From Pseudomonadota bacterium (GTDB lineage: Bacteria; Pseudomonadota; Alphaproteobacteria; Dongiales; Dongiaceae): a DNA stretch of 64,000 nucleotides. This document shows positions 16,871 to 26,015 of this stretch, piece by piece. How positions within the stretch are numbered: the first letter of the stretch is position 1; each line of letters starts with the position of its first letter. Under the pieces are notes generated by a model. The model searched no databases, was not told where the DNA came from, and saw nothing but the letters and a program-made list of their open reading frames with translations. The position numbers were made by a program, and so were the translations under genes. The stretch lies in assembly GCA_016183985.1 (NCBI GenBank), contig JACPDN010000006.1:744001-808000 (forward strand), written 5' to 3'.

Positions 16871-17391
16871 CTGAAATAAATCCGCTGCACCTGCTGCCAG
16901 GTTACATCGCCGCGTTTAGCTTGCAGCCGCAATTCCCAATTGCCCATCGCCTTGGGTGTGAAGTCGGCCGCATATCGGCCATTGCCCAGATCGGTCAGAG
17001 CCAAGGTATCATCCATGCCGGCATTGGTCGGGCGCACCAGATAGGCTTCGACCTGCAATTCCGTGACCGGCGCGCCGGTGCGGTCCGTGACCGTGATTTC
17101 CAGCTTGCGCGCCGCATTGCCAGCATCGCTCACCTTGGGTTCCGCATGCCAGCCGGTCTCGGCATTGGCCGCCGCCAGCGCCAACGACTGGTTGTAATGC
17201 AGGCCGCGTTCATAGGCACCGTCGGTCTCCAGCCCACTGAAGCTGCTGATCGAGGTATAGATCAGCACGCCGTTGACGGCGATGACGATCAGGAATCCCA
17301 GCACGAACAGGCCCGGGATCCACAAGGACCGGCGGGCGGGCGTGTTACTTTTCAGGGCCGCGGAAGATGGCGTCATGGCTGCTGGTCTCAT
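16867..17391 (-). CDS. ccoH: CcoH/FixH family protein
   Basis: 174 residues with one N-terminal TM helix (LWIPGLFVLGFLIVIAVNGVLIY) and a periplasmic beta domain containing the FixH pattern YERGLHYNQSLA. FixH assists cbb3 oxidase assembly with the CcoI copper ATPase. The frame overlaps the 3' end of ccoG; ATG 17376 is an equally possible start. It ends in a 4-nt overlap with ccoI. Confidence 0.9.
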   Translation of the reverse strand: MRPAAMTPSSAALKSNTPARRSLWIPGLFVLGFLIVIAVNGVLIYTSISSFSGLETDGAYERGLHYNQSLALAAANAETGWHAEPKVSDAGNAARKLEITVTDRTGAPVTELQVEAYLVRPTNAGMDDTLALTDLGNGRYAADFTPKAMGNWELRLQAKRGDVTWQQVQRIYFR

Positions 17392-18772
17392 GGGTTGTCT
17401 GATCTTCGATCATCACGCGGATATGTGTCGCTTCGTCGTGCAGAGATTTGCCAGGCGCCTGCAGCAGCAGGCGGAAGGTGCCGACAGCGTCACCCTGAAC
17501 GGTGACAGTATCGTCGTCTTCGCCGATCACTTTCATACGCAGATCGTCAACGCCCGCGACTGAGATGCGATAGTCGCCGGTCTGGCGGATCATATTGAGA
17601 ATCTTGATCGTATAACCGTTCTGGATATCGCCATGGGACAGCCGCACGAACAGCGGTGACCGGTCAGCTTGCAACGACACATCGAGCCGCGTCCGCAGGC
17701 TCAGAGACAGAGCCATCGCCACACCGATGATCAGAATGACCGCGCTGTAAAGAATGGTACGCGGCCGCACAAAGCGATGCTGCGCTGGCTGCCCGGCAGC
17801 TCGCTGCGCCGAATTGTAGATCGAATCGTAGGTGATGAGGTCGGGCGCCCGCCCGACCTTCGACATGATGCCGTTGCAGGCGTCGATGCAGAGGCCGCAG
17901 CCGATGCAAGCCAGCTGCTGCCCGTTGCGGATATCCACGCCGGTCGGGCAGACGTGATAGCACAGATTGCAATCGACGCAGTCGCCGAGCTTGCTGCCAT
18001 CGGCTGCAAGCGCCTTCACCTTGCCGCGCGGCTCGCCACGCCATTCCTCATAAGTGACAAGCATGGTTCGCTCGTCGAACATCGCCGCCTGGAAACGCGG
18101 CCAGGGACACATATAGATGCAGACCTGCTCGCGCGCCCAACCGGCCAGGAGATAAGTCGTGCCGGCAAAAAGCGCGATGAAGCCATATTGCGTCGGGCTC
18201 GCCTGCAGTGTCACGAAATCGCGCACCAAGGTCGGCGCGTCATTGAAATACATCGCCCAGGCGCCACCGGTCAGCAGCGCAATCAGCAGCCAGATCGCGT
18301 GCTTGGTCACCTTAAGTGTGATCTTGCGGGCCGAGAGTGGCTCCTTGTCCAGTTTCATGCGCTTGTTGCGGTCACCCTCGATCCAGCGCTCGACCCACAT
18401 GAAGAGATCGGTCCAGACCGTCTGCGGGCAGGTGAAGCCGCACCAGACGCGCCCCAGCAATGAGGTCGCCAGGAACAAGCCGAAAGCTCCCAGCATCAGC
18501 AAGCCGGCGAGGTAATAGACCTCCTGCGGCCAGATCTCGATCCAGAAGAAATAGCCGCGCCGGCCAGGCAGATCGAGCAGCAGTGCCTGATCGGGGACGC
18601 CTGGCCCCCGATCCCAGCGCAACCAGGGCGCCACGTAGTAAAGACCAAGCAGAGTAGCGAGGACGACCCATTTGATCAGGCGAAAGCGACCGAAGATTCG
18701 CTGCGGATATATCTTCGCATGTGCCGCGTAAAGGCTCGGCGACTTCTGTTGCCTGACTTCTTGTACCGTCAT
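17345..18772 (-). CDS. ccoG: CcoG/FixG polyferredoxin, cbb3 oxidase accessory protein
   Basis: 475-residue membrane protein with about five TM helices and two [4Fe-4S] motifs (DCVDCNLCYHVCP and CIGCGLCIDAC). The FixG C-terminal Ig-like domain follows (about 355-475). CcoG reduces copper for delivery to cbb3 oxidase. It lies 33 nt after ccoP and is part of the ccoNOQP-GHIS transcript. Confidence 0.94.
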   Translation of the reverse strand: MTVQEVRQQKSPSLYAAHAKIYPQRIFGRFRLIKWVVLATLLGLYYVAPWLRWDRGPGVPDQALLLDLPGRRGYFFWIEIWPQEVYYLAGLLMLGAFGLFLATSLLGRVWCGFTCPQTVWTDLFMWVERWIEGDRNKRMKLDKEPLSARKITLKVTKHAIWLLIALLTGGAWAMYFNDAPTLVRDFVTLQASPTQYGFIALFAGTTYLLAGWAREQVCIYMCPWPRFQAAMFDERTMLVTYEEWRGEPRGKVKALAADGSKLGDCVDCNLCYHVCPTGVDIRNGQQLACIGCGLCIDACNGIMSKVGRAPDLITYDSIYNSAQRAAGQPAQHRFVRPRTILYSAVILIIGVAMALSLSLRTRLDVSLQADRSPLFVRLSHGDIQNGYTIKILNMIRQTGDYRISVAGVDDLRMKVIGEDDDTVTVQGDAVGTFRLLLQAPGKSLHDEATHIRVMIEDQTTHETSSHDAIFRGPEK

Positions 18773-18805
18773 CTCATTCCAACCAGGATGCGCAGGGGTG
18801 ACGGC

Positions 18806-19672
18806 CTATTGGCCGCCGCCCAGGCTGTGCACATAAACCGTCACCATCTTAATGCGGTCGTCATTGAGGCGCCCCTGCCAGGCCGGCATTACGCCATGCT
18901 TGGGCGAGGTCACCTGAGCTGCAAAGGCAGCGCGGTCGCCGGTGAACTGCCAGATGTTATTGGTCAGCGACGGCGCACCCAATTCCTTATTGCCTTCGCC
19001 ATTCTGACCGTGACAGGCTACACAATTCTCGGCAAATACCGTGGCGCCGCGTTCCTTCGCAGCCGCGTCGGCTTCGCCGCCGCTCAAAGCCACGACATAT
19101 TCGGCAACGTCGTGGATTTGCTCAGGCGTCAGGATACTGTCGGCACCGAAGCGCGGCATCTGCGATTGGCGCGCCTCGCCATCGTCGGAACGGATGCCGT
19201 GACGCACCGTCTGCTCGATCTGGGCTAACGATCCGCCCCACAGCCAATTGTCGTCGGCCAGGACCGGATAGCCCTTTTGTCCTTGTCCGCCGACGCCATG
19301 GCATTGCGCGCAATTCTCGTTGAACACAGCCTGACCGCCGGCCAGCGAGAATTCAAGCAGCTGCGGATCCTTTGAAATATCCTCGACGGCAAGTGCTGCG
19401 ATTCTATCCGTGTACTGCTTCTTCGCATCCGCCGCGGCAGCAGCCTCGGTATAGTAGTCGGCATGCGAGTTGTAGCCGAGAATGCCCTTGGTATATCCCG
19501 AGAGGCTCGGCCAGGCTGGATAGAACACGGTGTAGCCGAGGCCATAGATGATGCTGGCATAAAGCACCAGCAGCCACCAGCGCGGCAGTGGGTTATTGAG
19601 TTCTTTGATGCCGTCCCATTCATGGCCGGTGGTATCAACGCCTGTGGCGTCATCACGTTCAATCTTAGCCAT
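18806..19672 (-). CDS. ccoP: CcoP, diheme cytochrome c subunit of cbb3 oxidase
   Basis: 288 residues from ATG 19672. A cytosolic N-terminus with HEWDGIKELNNPLPRWW (FixP signature) is followed by a TM helix and two cytochrome c domains with heme motifs CAQCHG and CVACHG. CcoP passes electrons from the bc1/cytochrome c pool to CcoO. The start overlaps the ccoQ stop by 8 nt. The annotation-like upstream extension to 19717 would run through ccoQ and is rejected. Confidence 0.95.
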   Translation of the reverse strand: MAKIERDDATGVDTTGHEWDGIKELNNPLPRWWLLVLYASIIYGLGYTVFYPAWPSLSGYTKGILGYNSHADYYTEAAAAADAKKQYTDRIAALAVEDISKDPQLLEFSLAGGQAVFNENCAQCHGVGGQGQKGYPVLADDNWLWGGSLAQIEQTVRHGIRSDDGEARQSQMPRFGADSILTPEQIHDVAEYVVALSGGEADAAAKERGATVFAENCVACHGQNGEGNKELGAPSLTNNIWQFTGDRAAFAAQVTSPKHGVMPAWQGRLNDDRIKMVTVYVHSLGGGQ

Positions 19673-19838
19673 GATGAGTGGTCTCCTGCGTGTCTTCGCG
19701 GAAGGGGATCTGGGCACAATCGGCGAAGTGCTCTTTGTTCCGTTTGCGATAGGCGTGAAAGACGATGGCGCCGAAGATGATCAGCAGCCACACCACCCAC
19801 AATTCACGAGCGAGGCTCGACAGAAAATGCATATCCAT
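19665..19838 (-). CDS. ccoQ: CcoQ/FixQ small subunit of cbb3 oxidase
   Basis: 57 codons. The ATG shares one base with the ccoO stop (TAATG) and is preceded by GGGAGG. The product begins MDMHFLSSLARELWVVW with one TM helix and then a basic stretch (AYRKRNKEHF). Size, hydrophobic profile and position between ccoO and ccoP identify it as CcoQ, which stabilises the complex. Confidence 0.9.
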   Translation of the reverse strand: MDMHFLSSLARELWVVWLLIIFGAIVFHAYRKRNKEHFADCAQIPFREDTQETTHHG

Positions 19839-20578
19839 TACTGACCTCCCTCGGCCTTGGAATCGCCGAGCTCGGGACGATAAGTGGTGAAATCCACCAT
19901 GCGGCCCAACGACTGTAGATAGGCGATGATCGCATCCATCTTGGTGATTCGTGCCGGATCGCCGTCGAGATCGCCGATGGCCGCCTTCGGATAGCGCTGC
20001 AGAAACGCTTCGGTGTCGGCATCCGGCGTCGCCTGGGCAGCAAGATCCGCGGCTGCGTCCTTGATCATCTCGTCGGTATAGGGCACGCCGACGATCGACA
20101 ATGCCTTCAGATGATCCGCGATATTGGGCAGCTCCAGCGGCTGCTCGGAAAGATGCGCATAGGTCGGCATGATCGATTCCGGCACGACCGAGCGGGGATC
20201 GATGAGATGCGCCGCCTGCCAGTCGTTGGAATACTTGCCGCCGACGCGCGCCAGATCCGGACCGGTACGCTTCGAGCCCCACTGGAACGGATGGTCGTAG
20301 ATGCTCTCCGCTGCCAGGCTGTAATGGCCATAGCGCTCGACCTCATCGCGGAACGGACGGATCTGCTGGCTGTGACAGTTGTAGCAGCCTTCCGCGATAT
20401 AGATGTTACGCCCGGCGAGCTCGAGCGGGCTCAAGGGGCGTACCCCTTCCACCTTCTCGATCGTCTCGCCGATGGTGAAGAGTGGCACGATTTCCACCAA
20501 GCCGCCGATGGCCACCGTAAGCAGGATGCCGACCAGCAGGATGATGGAGTTGGTCTCGAACTTTTCGTGTTTGATCAT
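19838..20578 (-). CDS. ccoO: CcoO, monoheme cytochrome c subunit of cbb3 oxidase
   Basis: 246 residues: N-terminal TM anchor (SIILLVGILLTVAIGGLVEIVPLF), heme motif CYNCHSQQIRPF, then GPDLARVGGKYSNDWQAAHLIDPRSVVPESIMP, where Met is the axial ligand region. It receives electrons from CcoP and feeds the low-spin heme of CcoN. It sits 29 nt after ccoN. Confidence 0.96.
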   Translation of the reverse strand: MIKHEKFETNSIILLVGILLTVAIGGLVEIVPLFTIGETIEKVEGVRPLSPLELAGRNIYIAEGCYNCHSQQIRPFRDEVERYGHYSLAAESIYDHPFQWGSKRTGPDLARVGGKYSNDWQAAHLIDPRSVVPESIMPTYAHLSEQPLELPNIADHLKALSIVGVPYTDEMIKDAAADLAAQATPDADTEAFLQRYPKAAIGDLDGDPARITKMDAIIAYLQSLGRMVDFTTYRPELGDSKAEGGQ

Positions 20579-20607
20579 GACAGGGTCTTTCCGTTTCAGG
20601 CCCAGGT

Positions 20608-22065
20608 TTACGCTCTGGCTGGGACAGCGCCGGTGCTGCCGATCGCACGCTCGTCACGCACGTCACCGCGGATGGTCCGGATCAGGTTGTAGGTCATGAT
20701 GAGCGACCCGATCAGGAAGAGGACGCCACCGAAGCCACGCACCACGTAATAGGGGTGCATCGCGGCGACCGTCTCGACGAAGGAGTATTGCAGGAAGCCG
20801 AGGCTGTCATAGGCACGCCACATCAGGCCCTGCATGATCCCCGAGATCCACATCGAGACGATGTAGAGCACGATGCCGAAGGTCGCCACCCAGAAATGCC
20901 ACTCGACCAGGCGCAGCGAATAGAGGCGCTGACGCTTCCACAAAGCCGGCACCAAGTAGTAGATGGCGCCGAAGCTCACGAAGGCGACCCAGCCCAAGGC
21001 GCCCGAGTGCACGTGGCCGATGGTCCAGTCGGTATAGTGGCTCAAGCTGTTGACGGCCTTGATCGACATGACCGGGCCTTCGAAGGTCGACATACCGTAG
21101 AAGCCGACCGAGGTGACCAGGAAGCGCAGGATCGGATCGGTCCGCAGCTTGTCCCAGGCACCCGACAACGTCATCAGGCCGTTGATCATGCCACCCCAGC
21201 TCGGCATCCACAGCATGACCGAGAAGACCATGCCCAGCGACTGCGTCCAATCAGGCAGCGCCGTGTAATTCAGGTGGTGCGGACCCGCCCAGATATAGAG
21301 GAAGATCAGCGACCAGAAGTGCACGATGGAGAGGCGATAGGAATAGACCGGACGGCCGGCCTGCTTCGGCACGAAATAGTACATGATGGCCAAGAAGCCG
21401 GCGGTCAGGAAGAAGCCCACCGCGTTGTGGCCGTACCACCATTGCAGCATCGCATCCTGCACGCCCGGGAACAGCGAATAGCTCTTGGTACCGAAGAACG
21501 AGACCGGCATCGAGAGGTTGCGCCCAATATGCAGCATGGCGATGGTGACGATGAAGGCGAGGTAGAACCAGTTGGCCACATAGATATGCGGCTCTTTGCG
21601 CTTCATCAGCGTGCCGAGGAAGATCAGCAGATAGACGACCCAGACGATGGTCAGCCACAGATCCGTGTACCACTCGGGTTCAGCGTATTCCATGCCCTCG
21701 GTGATGCCCAGCACATAGCCGCTGGCCGCCAGCACGATGAACAGCTGATAGCCCCAGAACAGGAATTCAGCGAACAGCGGGCCACCGAACAGCGCGGTGC
21801 GGCAAGTGCGCTGCACGACGTAAAGGCTGGTCCCCAACAGCACGTTGCCGCCGAAGGCGAAAATCACCGCCGAGGTGTGCAGCGGGCGCAGGCGGCCGAA
21901 GGATGTCCACTCAAGCCCCAGATTGAGCGCCGGAAAAGCCAGCTGGAAGGCGATGACGACGCCGACCGTGAAGCCGACCACGCCCCAGAACATCGCAGCG
22001 AGCGTGAACATGCGCACGATTCGTTCATTGTATGACGGCATGCCGTCTGCCCGAGTGAGTGACAT
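20608..22065 (-). CDS. ccoN: CcoN, catalytic subunit I of cbb3-type cytochrome c oxidase
   Basis: 485 residues from ATG 22065, chosen for its GAAGGA ribosome site; a TTG at 22080 is a poor alternative. Twelve hydrophobic segments and heme-copper ligand regions are visible ([62 protein letters not shown]). It reduces oxygen at high affinity and pumps protons. It is the third gene of an operon led by a DUF2189 protein and controlled by an upstream FNR/FixK box. Confidence 0.97.
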   Translation of the reverse strand: MSLTRADGMPSYNERIVRMFTLAAMFWGVVGFTVGVVIAFQLAFPALNLGLEWTSFGRLRPLHTSAVIFAFGGNVLLGTSLYVVQRTCRTALFGGPLFAEFLFWGYQLFIVLAASGYVLGITEGMEYAEPEWYTDLWLTIVWVVYLLIFLGTLMKRKEPHIYVANWFYLAFIVTIAMLHIGRNLSMPVSFFGTKSYSLFPGVQDAMLQWWYGHNAVGFFLTAGFLAIMYYFVPKQAGRPVYSYRLSIVHFWSLIFLYIWAGPHHLNYTALPDWTQSLGMVFSVMLWMPSWGGMINGLMTLSGAWDKLRTDPILRFLVTSVGFYGMSTFEGPVMSIKAVNSLSHYTDWTIGHVHSGALGWVAFVSFGAIYYLVPALWKRQRLYSLRLVEWHFWVATFGIVLYIVSMWISGIMQGLMWRAYDSLGFLQYSFVETVAAMHPYYVVRGFGGVLFLIGSLIMTYNLIRTIRGDVRDERAIGSTGAVPARA

Positions 22066-22082
22066 GGAATGATCCTTCAAGT

Positions 22083-22307
22083 TCAGTGCTGAGACGGGAT
22101 CAGCACGGCAATGACGCGGAACAGCATCAGAATACCGAAGATGGCGAGCAGGCTGCCGAACAGCTGAAAGGCACCGTTGACGGCATGCGCTGTCAGAAAC
22201 ACACCCAGCAGCGCGATGACGCTGAGCGCAGCGACTGCCAAGAGGCCCGCGCCACTCCCGGCCCGTTCGGCATCTGCTGCCGTGATGACATCTGTTTTTT
22301 CAGTCAT
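22083..22307 (-). CDS. Small two-helix membrane protein upstream of ccoN
   Basis: 74 residues from an ATG that overlaps the end of the DUF2189 gene by 8 nt. There are two hydrophobic stretches ([22 protein letters not shown] and [22 protein letters not shown]). I do not recognise a family. It ends 17 nt before the ccoN ATG, so it is cotranscribed with the oxidase and may assist assembly or membrane energetics. Confidence 0.7.
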   Translation of the reverse strand: MTEKTDVITAADAERAGSGAGLLAVAALSVIALLGVFLTAHAVNGAFQLFGSLLAIFGILMLFRVIAVLIPSQH

Positions 22308-23121
22308 TTTTCGTCTCCACCAGATCTCGATAGGCATGCCAGCTCGCATGACCGATGAGGGGCATCGTCACGACGAGGCCGATACAAAGGGTCGCTATCC
22401 CAGCAACAGTGAACAAAACGATGAGGGCGCCCCAGCCGAGAAGGACGCGCCAATTGACGACCGTGGCGCAGATCGACGTGACGATCGCCTTCAGACTCCC
22501 ACAATCGCGATCAGTGAGCATCGGGAAGGCGACGACGCCAATTGCAAAGGCCGCAACCGCCAGAACGCCGCCCACAGCCGTGCCGACCAGCAGGAAAGGG
22601 ATACCATCGGTCGAAAAGAGCACGGCCCCGACGAAATGCTCCCAGCTCGCCAGCTCGACATTGAAGAAGCCGGCATAGATCAGCATGGCGATGCGTTCCC
22701 ACGCCAAATGCAGGAACATCATGATCAGGCCCATGGTGAAGAGCTGGCCGGCATGCGGCCGCCATGACAGCGCCACATCGACTACGTTAAGCGGCAATCC
22801 CTTTTCCAGCCGGCGGCTGATGTCGTAGAAGGCGACGGCCAGCAGCGGGGCCACGAAAAAGAAACCAGCAGCAAGTGGAAACGCATACGGCCTGAAATCG
22901 CTCTGCCAGAAGCCAAAGATGATCAGCGCGCTGATGAGCGCGATGGCAATACCGAAGAAGAGGCTGACTGATCCCGCCCGGCAGAAATCCTGCCATCCCA
23001 GCAGCAACCAACGCCATGGCTGCTCGACCGTCACCTGATTGACCGGTAACTCCAGGTCGATCCCGATGATCGATGTGTAGCGCAGCCCGTGGGCGTCGCG
23101 CGATGTATCGGATCTTGCCAT
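22300..23121 (-). CDS. DUF2189 integral membrane protein, first gene of the cco operon
   Basis: 273 residues from ATG 23121, with GAGGG upstream. About six TM helices in the DUF2189 pattern (QPWRWLLLGWQDF, PHAGQLFTMGLIMMFLHLAWERIAML, PLIGHASWHAYRDLV). The family has no established function. It leads the cbb3 oxidase transcript, and a perfect FNR/FixK box sits about 100 nt upstream, so its production is expected to rise at low oxygen. It may help oxidase or cofactor handling. Confidence 0.85.
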   Translation of the reverse strand: MARSDTSRDAHGLRYTSIIGIDLELPVNQVTVEQPWRWLLLGWQDFCRAGSVSLFFGIAIALISALIIFGFWQSDFRPYAFPLAAGFFFVAPLLAVAFYDISRRLEKGLPLNVVDVALSWRPHAGQLFTMGLIMMFLHLAWERIAMLIYAGFFNVELASWEHFVGAVLFSTDGIPFLLVGTAVGGVLAVAAFAIGVVAFPMLTDRDCGSLKAIVTSICATVVNWRVLLGWGALIVLFTVAGIATLCIGLVVTMPLIGHASWHAYRDLVETKND

Positions 23122-23221
23122 GCTGTGTCCCTCGATCCGCCTAGGCCGCCCCTTTTGGACTGGCCTGGGATGAATCGACTCCCTTCCCACGGAAAACTAC
23201 CGACCTGCCACTGAAGGCATG

Positions 23222-23235
23222 TTGATTTAGATCAA
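23222..23235. promoter_or_regulatory. Perfect FNR/FixK box before the cco operon and the TauE-like gene
   Basis: TTGATTTAGATCAA is an exact TTGAT-N4-ATCAA palindrome in the divergent intergenic region. Towards the cco side, a weak -10 (TAGTTT) lies 22 nt away, which would start transcription about 66 nt before the DUF2189 ATG. Towards the plus strand no -10 is evident at that spacing. It is the best FNR-type site in the window. Confidence 0.8.
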
Positions 23236-23251
23236 TGCCCGGCCTTACGGT

Positions 23252-23265
23252 TTGACGTTCATCAC
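23252..23265 (+). promoter_or_regulatory. Second, weaker FNR-like box before the TauE-like gene
   Basis: TTGACGTTCATCAC matches TTGAC-N4-ATCA with a final mismatch and lies 17 nt beyond the perfect box. It could be a secondary site, or block or assist transcription of the downstream TauE-like gene. No clear -10 is placed at class II distance. Confidence 0.35.
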
Positions 23266-23294
23266 CTTGATAAACTTCGTGGATTGCAGGGCCC

Positions 23295-24032
23295 ATGCTG
23301 GATCTGGCCAGGGAATTGGGGGCGCATTGCGTGGTGGTGGTGACCGGGCACGGTTCCATCATCCTCGCCATGTTCCTCGCCGGCCTCGTCGGCAGCCTTA
23401 CGCACTGCGCCGGCATGTGCGGGCCGCTTGTAGCAGCACAATCCCTGGAGCGGCTTTCAGCCATTCCGGTTGGAAAGAGCAAGCCGTGGCAACGACTTAC
23501 TGGTGGCGCGCTCATTCCCTACCAGGCTGGGCGTACCACGACCTATATGATGTTGGGCGCAATCCTCGCCCTTCCCGTCACGGCCAGCCTCGAGATCAAT
23601 TGGCTGCCGCCGATCCTGCTCTGGATCGCTGCGGCGATTTTTCTCATGCAGGGTTTGCAAAAACTCGAAGCCATGCCGGCAGGTTGGGGTCTCAAATACG
23701 GCACCACTTTCGGGTTTCTGCAGCCGATGACCCGGCAGTTGATGCAGCACCCCACTGGCGTCAGGGGTTATTTCCTCGGCATTCTGCTGGGCTTCCTTCC
23801 TTGCGGATTGCTCTATGGCGCGTTGGTCGCCGCGGCAGCGACCGGCGATCCGCTGGCAGCAGCCTTTGCCATGCTGGCCTTTGCCATGGGCACCTTTCCG
23901 CTCTCCTGGGCAATCGGGTATGGCAGTCGCTATGCGACGCAGCGCTTCCGGACCCGGCTGAAAGTGCCGCTTGGACTTCTCATGGTCTTTAACGCCGTGC
24001 TGCTTGCCGCCCTCAGCCTGCAACACATCTAG
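23295..24032 (+). CDS. Sulfite exporter TauE/SafE family-like membrane protein (cco-associated, COG2836 type)
   Basis: 245 residues with about six TM helices. It has the motif GLVGSLTHCAGMCGPLVAAQ near the N-terminus and GFLPCGLLYGAL in the middle. These Cys/Pro pairs are typical of the DsbD-like/TauE subgroup found beside cbb3 oxidase genes, which is thought to serve copper or cytochrome assembly and not sulfite export. It is divergent from the cco operon across the FNR boxes. Confidence 0.82.
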   Translation: MLDLARELGAHCVVVVTGHGSIILAMFLAGLVGSLTHCAGMCGPLVAAQSLERLSAIPVGKSKPWQRLTGGALIPYQAGRTTTYMMLGAILALPVTASLEINWLPPILLWIAAAIFLMQGLQKLEAMPAGWGLKYGTTFGFLQPMTRQLMQHPTGVRGYFLGILLGFLPCGLLYGALVAAAATGDPLAAAFAMLAFAMGTFPLSWAIGYGSRYATQRFRTRLKVPLGLLMVFNAVLLAALSLQHI

Positions 24033-24088
24033 AGCTGTACGATTGTACGATTCACACCCCTTCTTCGGTCAATTTCGGACGCTTAAAC

Positions 24089-25450
24089 ATGCCCAAAATC
24101 ACCTTTCTCGGCGGGGCTGGAACCGTCACCGGCTCGAAATACCTGCTCAGCCATGGTGGGCGACGCATCCTCATCGATTGCGGATTGTTCCAGGGCCTAA
24201 AGCAATTGCGCCTGCGCAACTGGGCTCCCTTCCCCGTACCACCGAACTCGATCGAGGCGGTGATCCTGACCCACGCCCATCTCGACCATTCCGGCTACCT
24301 CCCCGCGCTCATCCGTGACGGATTCAAAGGCCCGGTCTATGGATCGGAAGGCACCAAGGACGTTTGCGGAATCATCCTGCCAGATAGCGGCATGCTGCAG
24401 GAACGCGATGCGGAATTTGCCAACAAGCACCGTTTCTCGAAGCATGAACCGGCATTGCCACTCTATACGGCGGACGACGCAATGCAGGCCTTGGAGAAAA
24501 TCGTGGCCCTGCCCTTCAATAAGCGGCGCGAGATCGGACCAGGTACGGCAATCACCCTACAGCGTGGCGGGCATATCCTGGGTGCCTCGATCGTCACCTG
24601 CGAATTCGAGGGCAAGAGGATCGTCTTTTCCGGCGACCTCGGGCAGTTTGGCGATCCGGTGATGGTCGATCCCACCTTGATCGAGGAGGCGGATTACCTA
24701 TTGGTCGAATCGACCTATGGCAACCGCAAGCATGACACGCTCGACCCCGAAGAAGCCCTGTTGCGCGTGGTGAAGCAGACGGTGGAGCACGGCGGCACGA
24801 TTGTCGTGCCGGCCTTCGCCGTAGGTCGCGCCCAAGCCTTATTATGGCATCTCAGCCGTCTGCGGAAAGCGGGACGGCTAGGGAATGTGCCGGTCTTCCT
24901 CGATAGTCCGATGGCCACCGATGCGACCGAGCTCCTCGCCAAGCATCCCAATGATCACCGCCTGTCAGCGGCAGAATGCCGCGCCGCCTTCAGTATCGCG
25001 CGCATCGTGCGCAGCGCTGAGGAATCGAAAGCGCTCACCGCCGACCCGATGCCCAAGATCATCATTTCGGCAAGCGGCATGGCGACCGGCGGGCGCGTGC
25101 TGCACCATATCAAGCATTATGTCGGCGATCGTAACAGCACGATCCTATTTTCGGGTTTTCAGGCAGCCGGTACGCGCGGGGCGGCAATGCTGGCGGGTGC
25201 AGAAAGCGTCAAGATCCACGGCGCCTACTATCCCGTGCGCGCGAGGGTCGAAAATCTATCGATGCTGTCGGCCCATGCCGATGCCGATGGGATATTGCGC
25301 TGGCTCAAAGGCTTCAAAAAGGCACCCCGTCAGACCTTCATTACCCATGGCGAGCCCACGGCCTCGGATGCGCTGCGCCACCGCATCGAGGAGGAATTGG
25401 GGTGGAAATGCATCGTGCCCGACCAAATGCAGCGCGCAACATTGGACTGA
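24089..25450 (+). CDS. Metallo-beta-lactamase/beta-CASP family RNase-like protein
   Basis: 453 residues. The metallo-beta-lactamase domain has THAHLDHSG (zinc motif) and the downstream FSGDLGQFGDP Asp; the beta-CASP insert follows, with VESTYGNRKH and FAVGRAQALL. The C-terminal region has ISASGMATGGRVLHH and SAHADADG, then ITHGEP. This is the layout of the YSH1/RNase J-related exonucleases, so RNA processing is the likely job. Members of this group often sit near low-oxygen genes; here it follows the TauE-like gene by 56 nt. Confidence 0.85.
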   Translation: MPKITFLGGAGTVTGSKYLLSHGGRRILIDCGLFQGLKQLRLRNWAPFPVPPNSIEAVILTHAHLDHSGYLPALIRDGFKGPVYGSEGTKDVCGIILPDSGMLQERDAEFANKHRFSKHEPALPLYTADDAMQALEKIVALPFNKRREIGPGTAITLQRGGHILGASIVTCEFEGKRIVFSGDLGQFGDPVMVDPTLIEEADYLLVESTYGNRKHDTLDPEEALLRVVKQTVEHGGTIVVPAFAVGRAQALLWHLSRLRKAGRLGNVPVFLDSPMATDATELLAKHPNDHRLSAAECRAAFSIARIVRSAEESKALTADPMPKIIISASGMATGGRVLHHIKHYVGDRNSTILFSGFQAAGTRGAAMLAGAESVKIHGAYYPVRARVENLSMLSAHADADGILRWLKGFKKAPRQTFITHGEPTASDALRHRIEEELGWKCIVPDQMQRATLD

Positions 25451-25454
25451 TCGG

Positions 25455-25468
25455 CTGATTTATATCAA
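25455..25468 (+). promoter_or_regulatory. FNR/FixK box upstream of the DUF2267 gene
   Basis: CTGATTTATATCAA differs from the consensus TTGAT-N4-ATCAA only in the first base and starts 5 nt after the stop of the exonuclease gene. A possible -10 (GATACT, 25493-25498) lies about 24 nt downstream. The next gene starts 51 nt after the box. Confidence 0.65.
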
Positions 25469-25519
25469 AGTCTTCTTATCCGACGACCTTATGATACTGC
25501 CCATCAAGGGAGACGTGGG

Positions 25520-25978
25520 ATGAGCAAGGACCATCTGCCCATTCTCGACAAGAGTGTCGAAGACGTTCATTTGTGGCTTAACACGCTCATGCGGAACCTG
25601 GGTCATCACGACCGAGTGCAGGCATTTCATATCCTGAAGGCCGTGCTGCATGCATTGCGCGACCGCATCGGGCCGGAGAATGCGGTGCATTTCTCGGCGC
25701 AATTGCCACTCATCATCCGCGGCCTCTTCTTCGAAGGCTGGAAGATGAATGCATCGGCGAGCCATGAGCGTCATCTCTCCGACTTTCTGGAGCATGTTGC
25801 GCGAAACCTTGATGAAAATCATCGCGGCAATCTTGAAAGCAATGTACGCGCAGTCTTTTCCGTAATTTGGGAGCGCGTCGACCAAGGTGAAGTCGCCAAG
25901 CTGATGCGTATTTTTCCCAGCGAATTGCGCGTGTTGTGGCAAAGCCCCGAAGTCAGCGCACGCATCGCCAAGGGATAG
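25520..25978 (+). CDS. DUF2267 domain protein
   Basis: 152 residues, all-helical in appearance. It has the DUF2267 pattern (WLNTLMRNLG, AFHILKAVLHALRDRIGPENAVHFSAQLPLIIRGLFFEGW, and a second half ending KLMRIFPSELRVLW). The function of the family is unknown; members are often stress- or anoxia-induced in alphaproteobacteria. GGGAGACGTGGG precedes the ATG. An FNR/FixK box upstream and fixK downstream place it in the low-oxygen regulon. Confidence 0.85.
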   Translation: MSKDHLPILDKSVEDVHLWLNTLMRNLGHHDRVQAFHILKAVLHALRDRIGPENAVHFSAQLPLIIRGLFFEGWKMNASASHERHLSDFLEHVARNLDENHRGNLESNVRAVFSVIWERVDQGEVAKLMRIFPSELRVLWQSPEVSARIAKG

Positions 25979-26015
25979 GCCGCGACACCGCGCCTCAGCG
26001 GCAGTCTGCCGCAAT

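Noticed and set aside
20755-22035. 426-codon plus-strand frame opposite ccoN
   Set aside because: Antisense shadow of the oxidase gene; composition extremely His/Gln/Asp-rich and unlike a folded protein.
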